The notes beneath the pieces are model-generated. The model searched no databases. It was given only the letters and a program-made list of their open reading frames with translations, and had not been told where the DNA came from. Positions 8,404-16,520 of a stretch of DNA of 44,736 nt are shown here, piece by piece. Source of the stretch: an uncultured Prevotellaceae bacterium (GTDB taxonomy: Bacteria > Bacteroidota > Bacteroidia > Bacteroidales > Bacteroidaceae); the NCBI GenBank assembly GCA_902783625.1, contig CACZRN010000066.1:1-44736 (forward strand), written 5' to 3'. Numbering within the stretch: the stretch's first letter is position 1; every line of letters begins with the position of its first letter. Position numbers and translations under genes: made by a program.

Positions 8404-8438
8404 TTTTGGACACGTGGACACGTGGACACATTGGACAC
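8404..8438. repeat. Right arm of the perfect 35-bp inverted repeat
   Basis: Exact reverse complement of 7867-7901. The two arms enclose the GTGTAAC cluster and the AT-rich core, but not the second GTTAC cluster, so the overall arrangement is not a simple nested palindrome. Confidence 0.92.
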
Positions 8439-8474
8439 GTTTGGTGGGGTTATGTGCGTAATACCCTATTTGCT

Positions 8475-8573
8475 GTTACATTGTTACAATGTTACACTTT
8501 TCGCTTTCCCCCATCAGCAGGGCGTTTGCGGCGTTTTTAGTGTAACTTTTGTAACATTGTAACTTTTGTTACA
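8475..8573. repeat. GTTAC/GTAAC repeat cluster, right
   Basis: GTTAC occurs at 8475-8479, 8483-8487 and 8491-8495, then GTAAC at 8542-8546, 8551-8555 and 8559-8563, and GTTAC again at 8568-8572. Several are embedded in local palindromes such as TGTTACAATGTTACA. The mixed orientation suggests a dimer-binding array. Confidence 0.75.
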
Positions 8574-8705
8574 CTTTCAGCGGTTTTCTCTGTAAAGTGT
8601 TGAATATCAGTAGTTAAGGGCTATTTATGAGCATATAATAAGTAGCCGTTATATGTGTAAAAAAAGCCCTTTATGTGCCATTTAAGGGCCACTTATGTGC
8701 GAAAA

Positions 8706-8784
8706 AAGAGGCTTTTATGCCAAAGATAAGAGGCTTTTATGCCAAATATAAGAGGCTTTTATGTTGAAGATGAGAGGCGTGAGT
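8706..8784 (+). repeat. 22-bp tandem repeat upstream of the BspA-like gene
   Basis: Three units beginning AAGAGGCTTTTATG start at 8706, 8728 and 8750. The first two differ at one position and the third is altered in its last third. A fourth partial unit (GAGAGGCGTGAG) starts at 8772. The array lies about 180-260 bases before the start codon of the surface protein and is not continued into a coding frame. Confidence 0.9.
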
Positions 8785-8963
8785 GTATAAAAATCGCAGC
8801 CGTTAACTAAATTTTTCGCGAAATGATAAAACAATTGAATTATTTTGCTTAAATTTGAAGCGGATTATGCACTGATGGCTCCCAGCATGGTGTAACTCCG
8901 AAAATGTGGGCTAGCCACATAGCGAGAAATAAAAGAAATAGTAACAATAAAAAACATATGATT

Positions 8964-11900
8964 ATGAAAAAGATTTTATTATTCCTTCTCTTCATCCTTG
9001 CAGGAGCGCAGACGATGAAAGCAAAGTTAGAAGGTGCGTTTGTTGTTATTTCTGACGACAATACTACATTGACATTTGCATATGGAGATAAATCGGCTTA
9101 TTCTGGGTCTAGAATATGCACTATAAATGATTTGTATAATCATTCGGGGTTTTTCCTCGACGAGCCCGATTGGAATTTTTCTTGGTCGCCTTACGATGTA
9201 GGAGATTATGTTGAAAAAGTTGTCTTCGATCCATCGTTTCAATATGCACGCCCCAACACTATGCGCCATTGGTTTAGTGGTATGGATAATTTGACTACTA
9301 TCGAAGGGCTTGAATACCTTAATACGAGCCAGGTGGAAAATATGGAAGGATTGTTTTCATCGTGTTCTAAATTGACCTATTTAGACTTACGTACGTTCGA
9401 TACATCGAAGGTGAATGATATGTCGACTATGTTCTCCAAATGCCTTCGTCTGGAAGGTGTTGATTTGAGCAGTTTCAATACATCGAATGTAACGGATATG
9501 GATGATATGTTCCGCAACTGTTGCAATCTTAAGTGTTTGGATCTGAGGAATTTTAATACACAGAAGGTAGAAAGTTTCTCTCGTACGTTCTTTTTCTGTC
9601 CACTATTACGTGAACTCGATTTAAGCAGTTTCGACACACGGTCGGCAACAGACATGGAACAGATGTTCTCAGATAATATTAGTCTGAGAAAGATATATGT
9701 CGGTGAAGGTTGGATTACAAACAAAGTGACAAAGTCTTCCCTAATGTTTCACGGCTGCGAGTATTTGGTTGGAGAACAGGGAACACAATATGATGAATCA
9801 AATACAGACATTTCTTATGCTCACATAGATAGAGGAGCGTCCAATCCAGGATACCTCTGCGATGGGGCGTCGCGTGAAAGCTATGTTGTCTATAATAACG
9901 GCACACTGACGTTCTACCGCGATAAAATGAAGAATAGCAGGAGTGGTACAAAATACTCCTTGAACAATGGCGCTCAGTTGCCAGGGTGGTACAACGACGG
10001 TAATAACGCTCGTGTCACCAAAGTCGTCATCGACCCTTCGTTCGAAGATGCGCATCCTAATAGTACATACTTCTGGTTTGCCGGAATGACGAATCTCACA
10101 ACAATTTCTGAAATCTATCACATCAGAACCGAATATGTTAAGACGATGAGAGGCATGTTCTACAACTGCTCGTCGCTAACCTCTCTCGACCTGAGGACGT
10201 TTGACACGTGGTTAGTAAAAGACATGGGATATATGTTCTACAACTGTAGTAAGCTCTCCGACTTTGTAATGAGCAAGTACAAAACCCATGCGCCTACCGA
10301 CTTGGGCTATATGTTCTCGTATTGTTCATCGCTGAAAAGTCTTGAGCTTCAGGGATTATATACAGAAAACGTGACATCGACGTTGTATATGTTCGCCAGT
10401 TGTTCATCGTTAAAGAGCATATACGTGGACGAAGGATGGAGGTTGCCGCTTGTCATAAATTCTGTTGCGATGTTTAATGGTTGCAATAGTCTTGTAGGCG
10501 GTCAGGGCACGACCTATACTTCCAGCCATCAAGACGCCTCCTATGCTCATATCGATGGCGGACCATCTAACCCAGGCTACCTGACGTATGGCGCTCCTAC
10601 ATATACATATTACAACCTGTGGGTAGGCGGTGTGCAGGTGACTTCAGCCAACATGGACGATATTCCCGTTTCCAGTGGCACCGCTGTATTCAGGCCAGAG
10701 TTTAACGCCCTTTACCTTGATAACTGTACTATCACTGGCAATGGCACGTTTAATGATGCTTCAACTGGCTACGGTGCGGGATTATACAGCAACATAAGCG
10801 GACTGAATGTGTATGTCTTAGGTGATGTTAAAGTGAGAAACTCTCCTTCTGATTCCAATACCAACGGAATATTCTTCGATGCTAAGACTACAATCATTGG
10901 CAACAGTTCTGATGCTACGCTTACAGGCACAGGTTATAATGGCATCTTTAGCGATACGTTGACAGTCAACATCATTAGCGATGAGAATGCTTATATAACA
11001 GTCGTTGCCGACGGTACTAATGGTGGTCTTGTGGCGAGATATGACAAACGCTCCCGTCCTCAATTGGTATATATTTACAACCGTCCACTTCTTTTGGCTG
11101 ACTCCCACGTCACACTCAGATGCCGCGGTGGGGCAATAAGTGGTATTTCCTATTGGGAAGATATAAGCGGAAATCCCAGGCTTCATATAACCTCTCCCGA
11201 AAATGCTAAATGGCATCCCGACAAACACATGATAACCGACCTTGACGGCATTGCGGATGGCAATCCCATTGTTGGCGAGTGGATAGTGATTGAGGATTAT
11301 ACAAAAGATTATGGCTTGAAGGTTTACGGCACAGATGTGACAAACAAGAATAAAAACGACATTCTCGGCAACGGCGTGTTCAAATATATCCCCGAGCTAA
11401 AGACGTTGGTGATAGCTGACAGCTACAGTTATAGCAGCGCTATTTTGAACAATGAGAGCATCGATGGTCTCACGGTGAAGATTATGAAAGATGTAACACT
11501 CACCGCTGCCACCGGTTTCTTGTCGAAGAAAGACATGGCCATCACAGGTCCCGGCAAGCTTACCGTAACGACATCGATGACCACCACTGACATGATGGAA
11601 GGCTCTACGCTGGTAATAAGTGATATCACGATTGAAGCCCAGAGCTCGAATTGGTGCATTGCGGGTGAGAACGCGGAAGGCCTTATGGTTTATAATTCCT
11701 CAATACACGCGAAGGGACCAAGCGGTGCGGTGTGTGACTTCGACAATGGCATCACGTTGACAGGTTGTAGCATAGTGTCACCGACTGGTGGTTATGTGAA
11801 AAATGGCGACATAGTGAATGCCGATGGCACAGTGGCAAAGGAAGTGATAATATCGGTTAGTAATAGCTACGACTTGAATAACGACGGCAAGGTGTCAACC

Positions 11901-12032
11901 GCTGATATACAGGTTATCATCAATGAGATGAAAAAGCCTCAGGCTAGTCAGAATATGGACTATGACTTGAACAACGACGGCAAGATCTCAACTGCCGACA
12001 TACAGGTTATCATCAACGAGATGAAAAAGTAG
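8964..12032 (+). CDS. Secreted BspA-like leucine-rich-repeat surface protein with a C-terminal dockerin-like domain
   Basis: The 1022-residue product starts with a Sec signal (MKKILLFLLFILAGAQTMKA). An ATG two codons upstream, at 8958, is equally possible; one at 8904 would bury the signal. Two blocks of the DUF285/BspA 25-residue repeat follow, at about residues 103-250 and 365-495 (recurring LDLSSFNTSNVTDMDDMF and LDLRTFDTxxVxDMxxMF forms). A tail of about 400 residues has two related sections opening with LWVGGVQVTSANMDDI and LKVYGTDVTNKNKNDIL. The protein ends in two near-identical DLNNDGKxSTADIQVIINEM loops (about 965-1022), the calcium-binding repeats of dockerin type I domains. BspA proteins mediate adhesion. 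The gene is AT-richer than its neighbours and stands alone after a repeat-rich region, consistent with horizontal gain. Confidence 0.88.
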   Translation: MKKILLFLLFILAGAQTMKAKLEGAFVVISDDNTTLTFAYGDKSAYSGSRICTINDLYNHSGFFLDEPDWNFSWSPYDVGDYVEKVVFDPSFQYARPNTMRHWFSGMDNLTTIEGLEYLNTSQVENMEGLFSSCSKLTYLDLRTFDTSKVNDMSTMFSKCLRLEGVDLSSFNTSNVTDMDDMFRNCCNLKCLDLRNFNTQKVESFSRTFFFCPLLRELDLSSFDTRSATDMEQMFSDNISLRKIYVGEGWITNKVTKSSLMFHGCEYLVGEQGTQYDESNTDISYAHIDRGASNPGYLCDGASRESYVVYNNGTLTFYRDKMKNSRSGTKYSLNNGAQLPGWYNDGNNARVTKVVIDPSFEDAHPNSTYFWFAGMTNLTTISEIYHIRTEYVKTMRGMFYNCSSLTSLDLRTFDTWLVKDMGYMFYNCSKLSDFVMSKYKTHAPTDLGYMFSYCSSLKSLELQGLYTENVTSTLYMFASCSSLKSIYVDEGWRLPLVINSVAMFNGCNSLVGGQGTTYTSSHQDASYAHIDGGPSNPGYLTYGAPTYTYYNLWVGGVQVTSANMDDIPVSSGTAVFRPEFNALYLDNCTITGNGTFNDASTGYGAGLYSNISGLNVYVLGDVKVRNSPSDSNTNGIFFDAKTTIIGNSSDATLTGTGYNGIFSDTLTVNIISDENAYITVVADGTNGGLVARYDKRSRPQLVYIYNRPLLLADSHVTLRCRGGAISGISYWEDISGNPRLHITSPENAKWHPDKHMITDLDGIADGNPIVGEWIVIEDYTKDYGLKVYGTDVTNKNKNDILGNGVFKYIPELKTLVIADSYSYSSAILNNESIDGLTVKIMKDVTLTAATGFLSKKDMAITGPGKLTVTTSMTTTDMMEGSTLVISDITIEAQSSNWCIAGENAEGLMVYNSSIHAKGPSGAVCDFDNGITLTGCSIVSPTGGYVKNGDIVNADGTVAKEVIISVSNSYDLNNDGKVSTADIQVIINEMKKPQASQNMDYDLNNDGKISTADIQVIINEMKK
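11868..12029 (+). repeat. Two near-identical dockerin-like calcium-loop repeats in the coding sequence
   Basis: The segments from about 11874-11937 and 11967-12029 encode the same DLNNDGK(V/I)STADIQVIINEMKK unit and are almost identical in DNA. This suggests recent duplication or gene conversion. Each has the Asp/Asn positions 1, 3, 5 and 12 pattern of an EF-hand-like loop. Confidence 0.85.
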
Positions 12033-12088
12033 GAGCCCCTCTGTCCCCCAAGGGGGATATAACGAATCAGCGTCAGCTAACGCTAACG

Positions 12089-12128
12089 AAAAAAACTCCC
12101 TGTGGTATTAGCCGCAGGGAGTCTTTTT
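12089..12128. terminator. Bidirectional terminator between the surface protein and topB
   Basis: An 11-bp stem with one G:T pair (12095-12105 with 12112-12122, ACTCCCTGTGG and CCGCAGGGAGT) has a six-base loop. A runs on the left and CTTTTT on the right allow termination from both directions between the two convergent genes. Confidence 0.87.
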
Positions 12129-14046
12129 AGTATGCTTTCCTAAACGAGCATGGCTCTGTGGGGTCATTCCATCGGCTGCAACCGAAAGCGGTGCGACCGC
12201 GTATGATGTGCCCTCGTCCACATTGAGGGCATACGGCACCCTCGGCGATTATCGGGGTAAGCGACGTATTGTTGTCGTGGAGCACATCGGCTACGATGGT
12301 GTAAATCTGTTGTTTCAGTTCGTCGATAAACTGTGCCGGGTCGTAGGTGCCATGCTCTATGTCGCGGAGTTTCTTTTCCCAGATACCTGTCAGTTCGCAG
12401 CTCTTCAGCAGTTCCTCTTTTATAGTGTCGATGAGTTGTATGCCGGTATCGGTGGCAATCAGGTTTTTACGCTGGCGCACTATGTAGTTTCGCTTGAAGA
12501 GAGTCTCGATGATTCCTGCCCTCGATGATGGTCGCCCGATGCCGTTCTCTTTCAGTGCCGCACGCAGTTCCTCGTCTTCTACAAACTTACCAGCCGTCTC
12601 CATTGCCCTCAGCAGTGTTGCCTCGGTGTAAGGCTTCGGCGGTGTGGTCTGCTTCTCGGTGAGGGTAGGGCTGTGAGGACCGCTCTCATCCTTGACGAAA
12701 TCAGGCAGTATGCGCTCTTCGTCGCCTTTCTTGGCATCGTCGTCTGCAGTGTGCTCTTTGTTGTCGCTATATAATTCGCGCCAACCCGCTTGCAGTATTA
12801 CCTTGCCCGTTGCCTTGAACTCCACGTCTTCCACCTGTCCCATGACCGTTGTGGTGGCAAACTTGCAGTCGGGGTAGAATGCAGCTATGAAGCGTCGTGC
12901 GATGAGATCATATACATTGCGCTCCATGTCGGAGAGTCCCACTGCCGGCACTCCTGTGGGTATGATAGCGTGGTGGTCGGTGACTTTCGATGTGTCGAAT
13001 GCCTTTGACGACTTGCGCAGCTTAGTACCTGCAAGGGGCTGCAGATATTTCTCATAGCCTCGTAGCCCACTGAGTATCTGCGGGCAGCGCGGATAGATGT
13101 CGTCGGAGAGATATTGCGTATCCACACGAGGGTAGGTGGTGAATTTCTTTTCGTAGAGCCCCTGTATCAGTTTCAGCGTGGTGTCGGCAGAATAGCTGAA
13201 ACGCCTGTTGCACTCCACCTGTAGAGATGTGAGGTCGAAAAGATTCGGATGCAGCTCAGTGCCGTTTTTCTTCTGCACCGATTTCACGCAGAACGGTTTG
13301 CCTTCGATGAGTTTGAATGCCTCTTTTCCCTCCTCCTCGGATGTAATCTTTCCTTTTGTGGCAGTGAAGAGAGTGTCGCGATATACTGTAGCGAGAACCC
13401 AATAAGGCTCAGGCTTGAAGTTGGCAATCTCTTTTTGTCGGTTTACGATAAGTGCAAGCGTCGGTGTCTGCACACGCCCAATGCTGAGCACCTGTCGGTT
13501 GTTGGCATATTTCAGTGTGTAGAGCCGGGTGGCGTTCATGCCTAGAATCCAGTCACCGATGGCACGGCTGAGACCAGCCAGATAGAGAGAATTGTATGCA
13601 TCCTGGTCTTTCAGGTTCTTGAATCCCTCGCGTATCGATTCCTCGGTGAGCGACGATATCCACAGTCGCTTGACAGGACACGTGGCACGAGCTTTTTGCA
13701 TTACCCATCGCTGTATGAGCTCACCCTCTTGCCCGGCATCGCCGCAGTTGATGATGCCGTCGGCTTTTTGCATAAGTTGCTCGATAACGGCAAACTGCTT
13801 CTTTATGTGCTCTTCGTCGATGAGTTTTATTCCGAAACGCATTGGCAACATCGGCAATGCTGCCAGACTCCAGCGCTTCCATGCGGGAGAGTAGTCGTCG
13901 GGCTCTTTGAGTGTGCACAGATGTCCGTAGGTCCATGTCACTTGATAGCCGTTGCCCTCCAGGAAACCCTGGCGGTCGTGTGTGGCTCCAAGTACATGGG
14001 CGATGTCGCGAGCAACGCTTGGCTTCTCTGCAATGCAAACAATCAT
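12127..14046 (-). CDS. topB: DNA topoisomerase III (type IA)
   Basis: TopB relaxes and decatenates DNA by single-strand passage. The 639-residue protein has the N-terminal Toprim domain (CIAEKPSVARDIA with Glu7; NCGDAGQEGELIQRW near 100-114), the active-site tyrosine at about residue 305 in FTTYPRVDTQYL, and the TopB-specific GIGRPSSRAGIIETL region. It ends in one four-cysteine zinc motif (CPQCGRGHIIRG...GCSRW...PCSF). The start codon overlaps the stop of the upstream ABC-2 permease gene as ATGA, so it appears translationally coupled to an efflux operon. That is an odd place for a topoisomerase. Bacteroidota often carry extra TopB copies on mobile elements, but no other mobile genes are seen here. 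Confidence 0.96.
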   Translation of the reverse strand: MIVCIAEKPSVARDIAHVLGATHDRQGFLEGNGYQVTWTYGHLCTLKEPDDYSPAWKRWSLAALPMLPMRFGIKLIDEEHIKKQFAVIEQLMQKADGIINCGDAGQEGELIQRWVMQKARATCPVKRLWISSLTEESIREGFKNLKDQDAYNSLYLAGLSRAIGDWILGMNATRLYTLKYANNRQVLSIGRVQTPTLALIVNRQKEIANFKPEPYWVLATVYRDTLFTATKGKITSEEEGKEAFKLIEGKPFCVKSVQKKNGTELHPNLFDLTSLQVECNRRFSYSADTTLKLIQGLYEKKFTTYPRVDTQYLSDDIYPRCPQILSGLRGYEKYLQPLAGTKLRKSSKAFDTSKVTDHHAIIPTGVPAVGLSDMERNVYDLIARRFIAAFYPDCKFATTTVMGQVEDVEFKATGKVILQAGWRELYSDNKEHTADDDAKKGDEERILPDFVKDESGPHSPTLTEKQTTPPKPYTEATLLRAMETAGKFVEDEELRAALKENGIGRPSSRAGIIETLFKRNYIVRQRKNLIATDTGIQLIDTIKEELLKSCELTGIWEKKLRDIEHGTYDPAQFIDELKQQIYTIVADVLHDNNTSLTPIIAEGAVCPQCGRGHIIRGRTAFGCSRWNDPTEPCSFRKAY

Positions 14047-15317
14047 AACGCGGTGTTCTCTTGCTTGATCTTTTTTGTTTTTCTGATAATACCCTGAATC
14101 TTCTCTATCTGCTCAATGGCATGCATACGTGTCTGCTTAAGTTGGAATCGGTAAACAAGACATGTGATGAAGAAATATATAAGCGACAGCACCCAAAGGG
14201 CCTGATATTCGAGCCCTATATCTCCGAGTGAGCCTCCCATGCTGCTCATCTTGAGGAATCCCTTCACTCCGAATGTGCTTGGGAAGAGCCACGACACCCC
14301 ACGCCATAAGCCGGGGATGTTGCTCTCGGGCCATGAGATACCCGTGACGAACAGCAGCGGGAGCGACATGAAGACAACGAGCAAGATGACATTTTCGCGG
14401 TAGCGCACCATACACGATACGGTCATTCCGAAGAATATGCTCGAGAGTATGAACGGCACCATCAGTGCCAGCAACTGGAATGGTGTGACCATTGTGGTGT
14501 AGCCGAACAACTTCGGTACAATGCATGTTATGTAAGCACCCATCACGGCACCAATCATAAAGTAGCACATCGCCTTGCCAAGAACAATTCGGAATATTCC
14601 GTTGTAGTGACGGCCAATAGGTACAAGGTCACGATAGCGATTGCTTTCACGTGCAGTACCTGCCGACAAACCAATACCGAGCAATAGCGTCTGTTGGAGT
14701 ATCAGCAGCAATACTGCAGGGATAATGGAGTTGCCATATCCGACAGTAGAATTGAAGATAGGTACTTCATCGACTTCGAGCGGATGAATGGTAAGCTCAT
14801 CGTCGCGAGCCGTAGGGCCACCGGCGTGCTGTATCTGTATGCGTGAGTTGATTTTGGTAGCAACAGCCTGTGAAGTCTGGAAGATTGCCTTGTATGTGAG
14901 CATAAGACTCATATCGCAATAAACCTCAACAGTTGATTGCTCGCCACGGCCGATATTATTCGAGAAGTCGGAAGGCAAGTAAATAACACCTTTCACCACC
15001 TGTTTGCCTATCAGCTGCCTTGCCTCGTCGAGGTTGTTGCAGTGGTAGAGGACATTGACATCGGGCGATGCATCTACCTGTCGGAGATACTCGCGGCTCA
15101 GCTGGCTGTAAGACATATCGACAACAGCCACGGGCACTTCTCTAACCACCTCGTTGGTGTAAATCCACGAATAGAGAAGAGGATAGAGAAGCGGCACAAG
15201 GATAAAGAAGATGAGCACTCCCTCGTCGGTGATGGTGGAGCGCATCTCCTTTGCCCAGATATAGCACATATCTTTCAGGCCTTCGACTATTCTGCTTATT
15301 AGTCGTTCTTCTCTCAT
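14043..15317 (-). CDS. ABC-2-type exporter permease (second permease)
   Basis: This 424-residue inner-membrane protein has the ABC2_membrane_3 plan. One helix lies near the N-terminus (GVLIFFILVPLLYPLLYSWIY), then a periplasmic domain of about 170 residues (VPVAVVDMSYSQLSREYLRQVD ... KGVIYLPSDF), then five or six helices (SIIPAVLLLILQQTLLLGIGLS onward). The ATG at 15317 is used because it starts just after the upstream stop and gives MREERLISRIVEGLKD. A start at 15419 would overlap the first permease. It pairs with the preceding permease, presumably as a heterodimer. No ATP-binding subunit is encoded in the operon. Confidence 0.9.
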   Translation of the reverse strand: MREERLISRIVEGLKDMCYIWAKEMRSTITDEGVLIFFILVPLLYPLLYSWIYTNEVVREVPVAVVDMSYSQLSREYLRQVDASPDVNVLYHCNNLDEARQLIGKQVVKGVIYLPSDFSNNIGRGEQSTVEVYCDMSLMLTYKAIFQTSQAVATKINSRIQIQHAGGPTARDDELTIHPLEVDEVPIFNSTVGYGNSIIPAVLLLILQQTLLLGIGLSAGTARESNRYRDLVPIGRHYNGIFRIVLGKAMCYFMIGAVMGAYITCIVPKLFGYTTMVTPFQLLALMVPFILSSIFFGMTVSCMVRYRENVILLVVFMSLPLLFVTGISWPESNIPGLWRGVSWLFPSTFGVKGFLKMSSMGGSLGDIGLEYQALWVLSLIYFFITCLVYRFQLKQTRMHAIEQIEKIQGIIRKTKKIKQENTAL

Positions 15318-15340
15318 TTCTCTTTCTTGTTTCTTTCCTG

Positions 15341-16510
15341 TTATGGGATGTATATGTATTCGAGCATTGCCTTCCGAGTGTTCCACAGAGTGAATATCGG
15401 CATGATGGCAAAGAAGCACAATGCCATTATGTTAGGATAGGCATCGGCAAACGGGTATCCATTGAAGACACATATCTGATAGAACATGTAGTAGTGTCGC
15501 AGTGGGAAAAGTTGTGCAAGCGCAGTAATCATCGGGTTCATTGCAAATATCGGATATGTCGCGCCGCTTGCAGATATTCCGAGTACAGCCCATAGTGAGC
15601 AGATACTCATCGACATTCGTAGCGATGGCATCAGTCCGAAAGCAAATATTCCAAACCCTTGGCATGCAAGGACCGAAAGTAGCCCGAGCAAGAGGATGGA
15701 TATAGTGCCACCTTGATGCGGGAATCCAAGTGTGTGGAAGATGTAGAACTCGAATAAGTAGAAAATGGTGAGGAAGATAAGCGTCTGAGGAAGCATCTTG
15801 CCCAGCATGGCAACATAGATATTGTTGTCGGCCATGGCAAGCCATTCCTTCGAGCGATTAAATTTCAGCTCGGTACCGATACTGTAAGCTGTGATAAGGA
15901 AGATAAGTATCATCAGTACTCCCGGCGCAATGGTAGTAGAGAGATACACATTGTAGTTGCTCCACGGGTTGTTAATCATATGCAGATCAACAACTATCGG
16001 TTGCAAGAAAGTGCGTATTTCCTTTTCCGTCTTACCTATTGCCGACATCTTTGCCTGTCCTACTGCAGCTGAGCCAAGTGTGGTTATTGTTTTCAGGTCG
16101 CGGAATGTCATCGAACCGGCAACCATGGTGACGGCATTGTAGTAGAACGACACTTTTGGCTGCTTTGATGACAACATTCCCTCAGCTGTACCTTTAGGGA
16201 TATAAAGGAAGGCATATATTTTGCCCTGCTGTATTGCCTGCCGGGCATCGTTGAAGTTGTTATAGTGTGCTACCACCTTGCTTGTCTGGAAGGCATCGAG
16301 CTTTCTGATGAGTGAGCGCGATGTGGAAGAATTATCCATATCGACAACTCCGATGGGAATGTCCTCCGGCACACCTTCGTTCATCAATGATGTGAAAAAG
16401 AAAAACACAAGCAACGGAAAAACCACCATACAGAAACCATATATGGGGGTTTTCATCAGTATCCCACACTCGCGGAGGGATATTCTATATATCTGCTTGA
16501 GTATCTTCAC
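15341..16510 (-). CDS. ABC-2-type exporter permease (first permease)
   Basis: A 389-residue relative of the next gene, with the same layout: N-terminal helix at about 20-40 (YGFCMVVFPLLVFFFFTSL), an extracytoplasmic domain (IPIGVVDMDNSSTSRSLIRKLDAF ... GKIYAFLYIPKGTAEGM) and a C-terminal bundle (TTIAPGVLMILIFLITAYSIG, LIFLTIFYLFEFYIFH, ISILLLGLLSVLACQGFGIFAFG, PIFTLWNTR). The VVDxxxSxxSR and YxPxxxxxxM motifs belong to the YhgE/YbhR-type exporters that partner with HlyD and TolC. It sits 10 bases after the HlyD gene. The substrate is unknown; small toxic or cell-envelope molecules are usual for relatives. Confidence 0.9.
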   Translation of the reverse strand: MKILKQIYRISLRECGILMKTPIYGFCMVVFPLLVFFFFTSLMNEGVPEDIPIGVVDMDNSSTSRSLIRKLDAFQTSKVVAHYNNFNDARQAIQQGKIYAFLYIPKGTAEGMLSSKQPKVSFYYNAVTMVAGSMTFRDLKTITTLGSAAVGQAKMSAIGKTEKEIRTFLQPIVVDLHMINNPWSNYNVYLSTTIAPGVLMILIFLITAYSIGTELKFNRSKEWLAMADNNIYVAMLGKMLPQTLIFLTIFYLFEFYIFHTLGFPHQGGTISILLLGLLSVLACQGFGIFAFGLMPSLRMSMSICSLWAVLGISASGATYPIFAMNPMITALAQLFPLRHYYMFYQICVFNGYPFADAYPNIMALCFFAIMPIFTLWNTRKAMLEYIYIP

Positions 16511-16520
16511 GTTGAGCTGC

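Larger units (their letters stand above)
7689..8963. other. 1.3-kb gene-free region rich in repeats
   Basis: No open frame here looks like a protein; the short frames overlap each other on both strands and are built of repeat-derived residues. The region holds, in order, a run of ten G, the left arm of a 35-bp inverted repeat, GTGTAAC repeats, a hairpin (GCCCTGTTTT-CTA-AAAACGGGGC at 8054-8076), about 130 bases of nearly pure A/T (8098-8230), the right inverted-repeat arm, a second GTTAC/GTAAC cluster and 22-bp tandem repeats. TAAATTTG at 8850-8857 is a possible promoter element for the following gene. The composition differs sharply from the flanking genes and suggests a mobile-element remnant or a regulatory region. 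Confidence 0.7.

Noticed and set aside
8706-8784. CRISPR-like array of 22-bp units
   Set aside because: The units are directly adjacent with no spacers, too few, and no cas gene is near. It is a plain tandem repeat.
12127-14046. Reading topB as proof of an integrative conjugative element
   Set aside because: Extra topB genes are common on Bacteroides elements, but no relaxase, integrase, tra gene or attachment repeat is visible, and the gene is coupled to an efflux operon.
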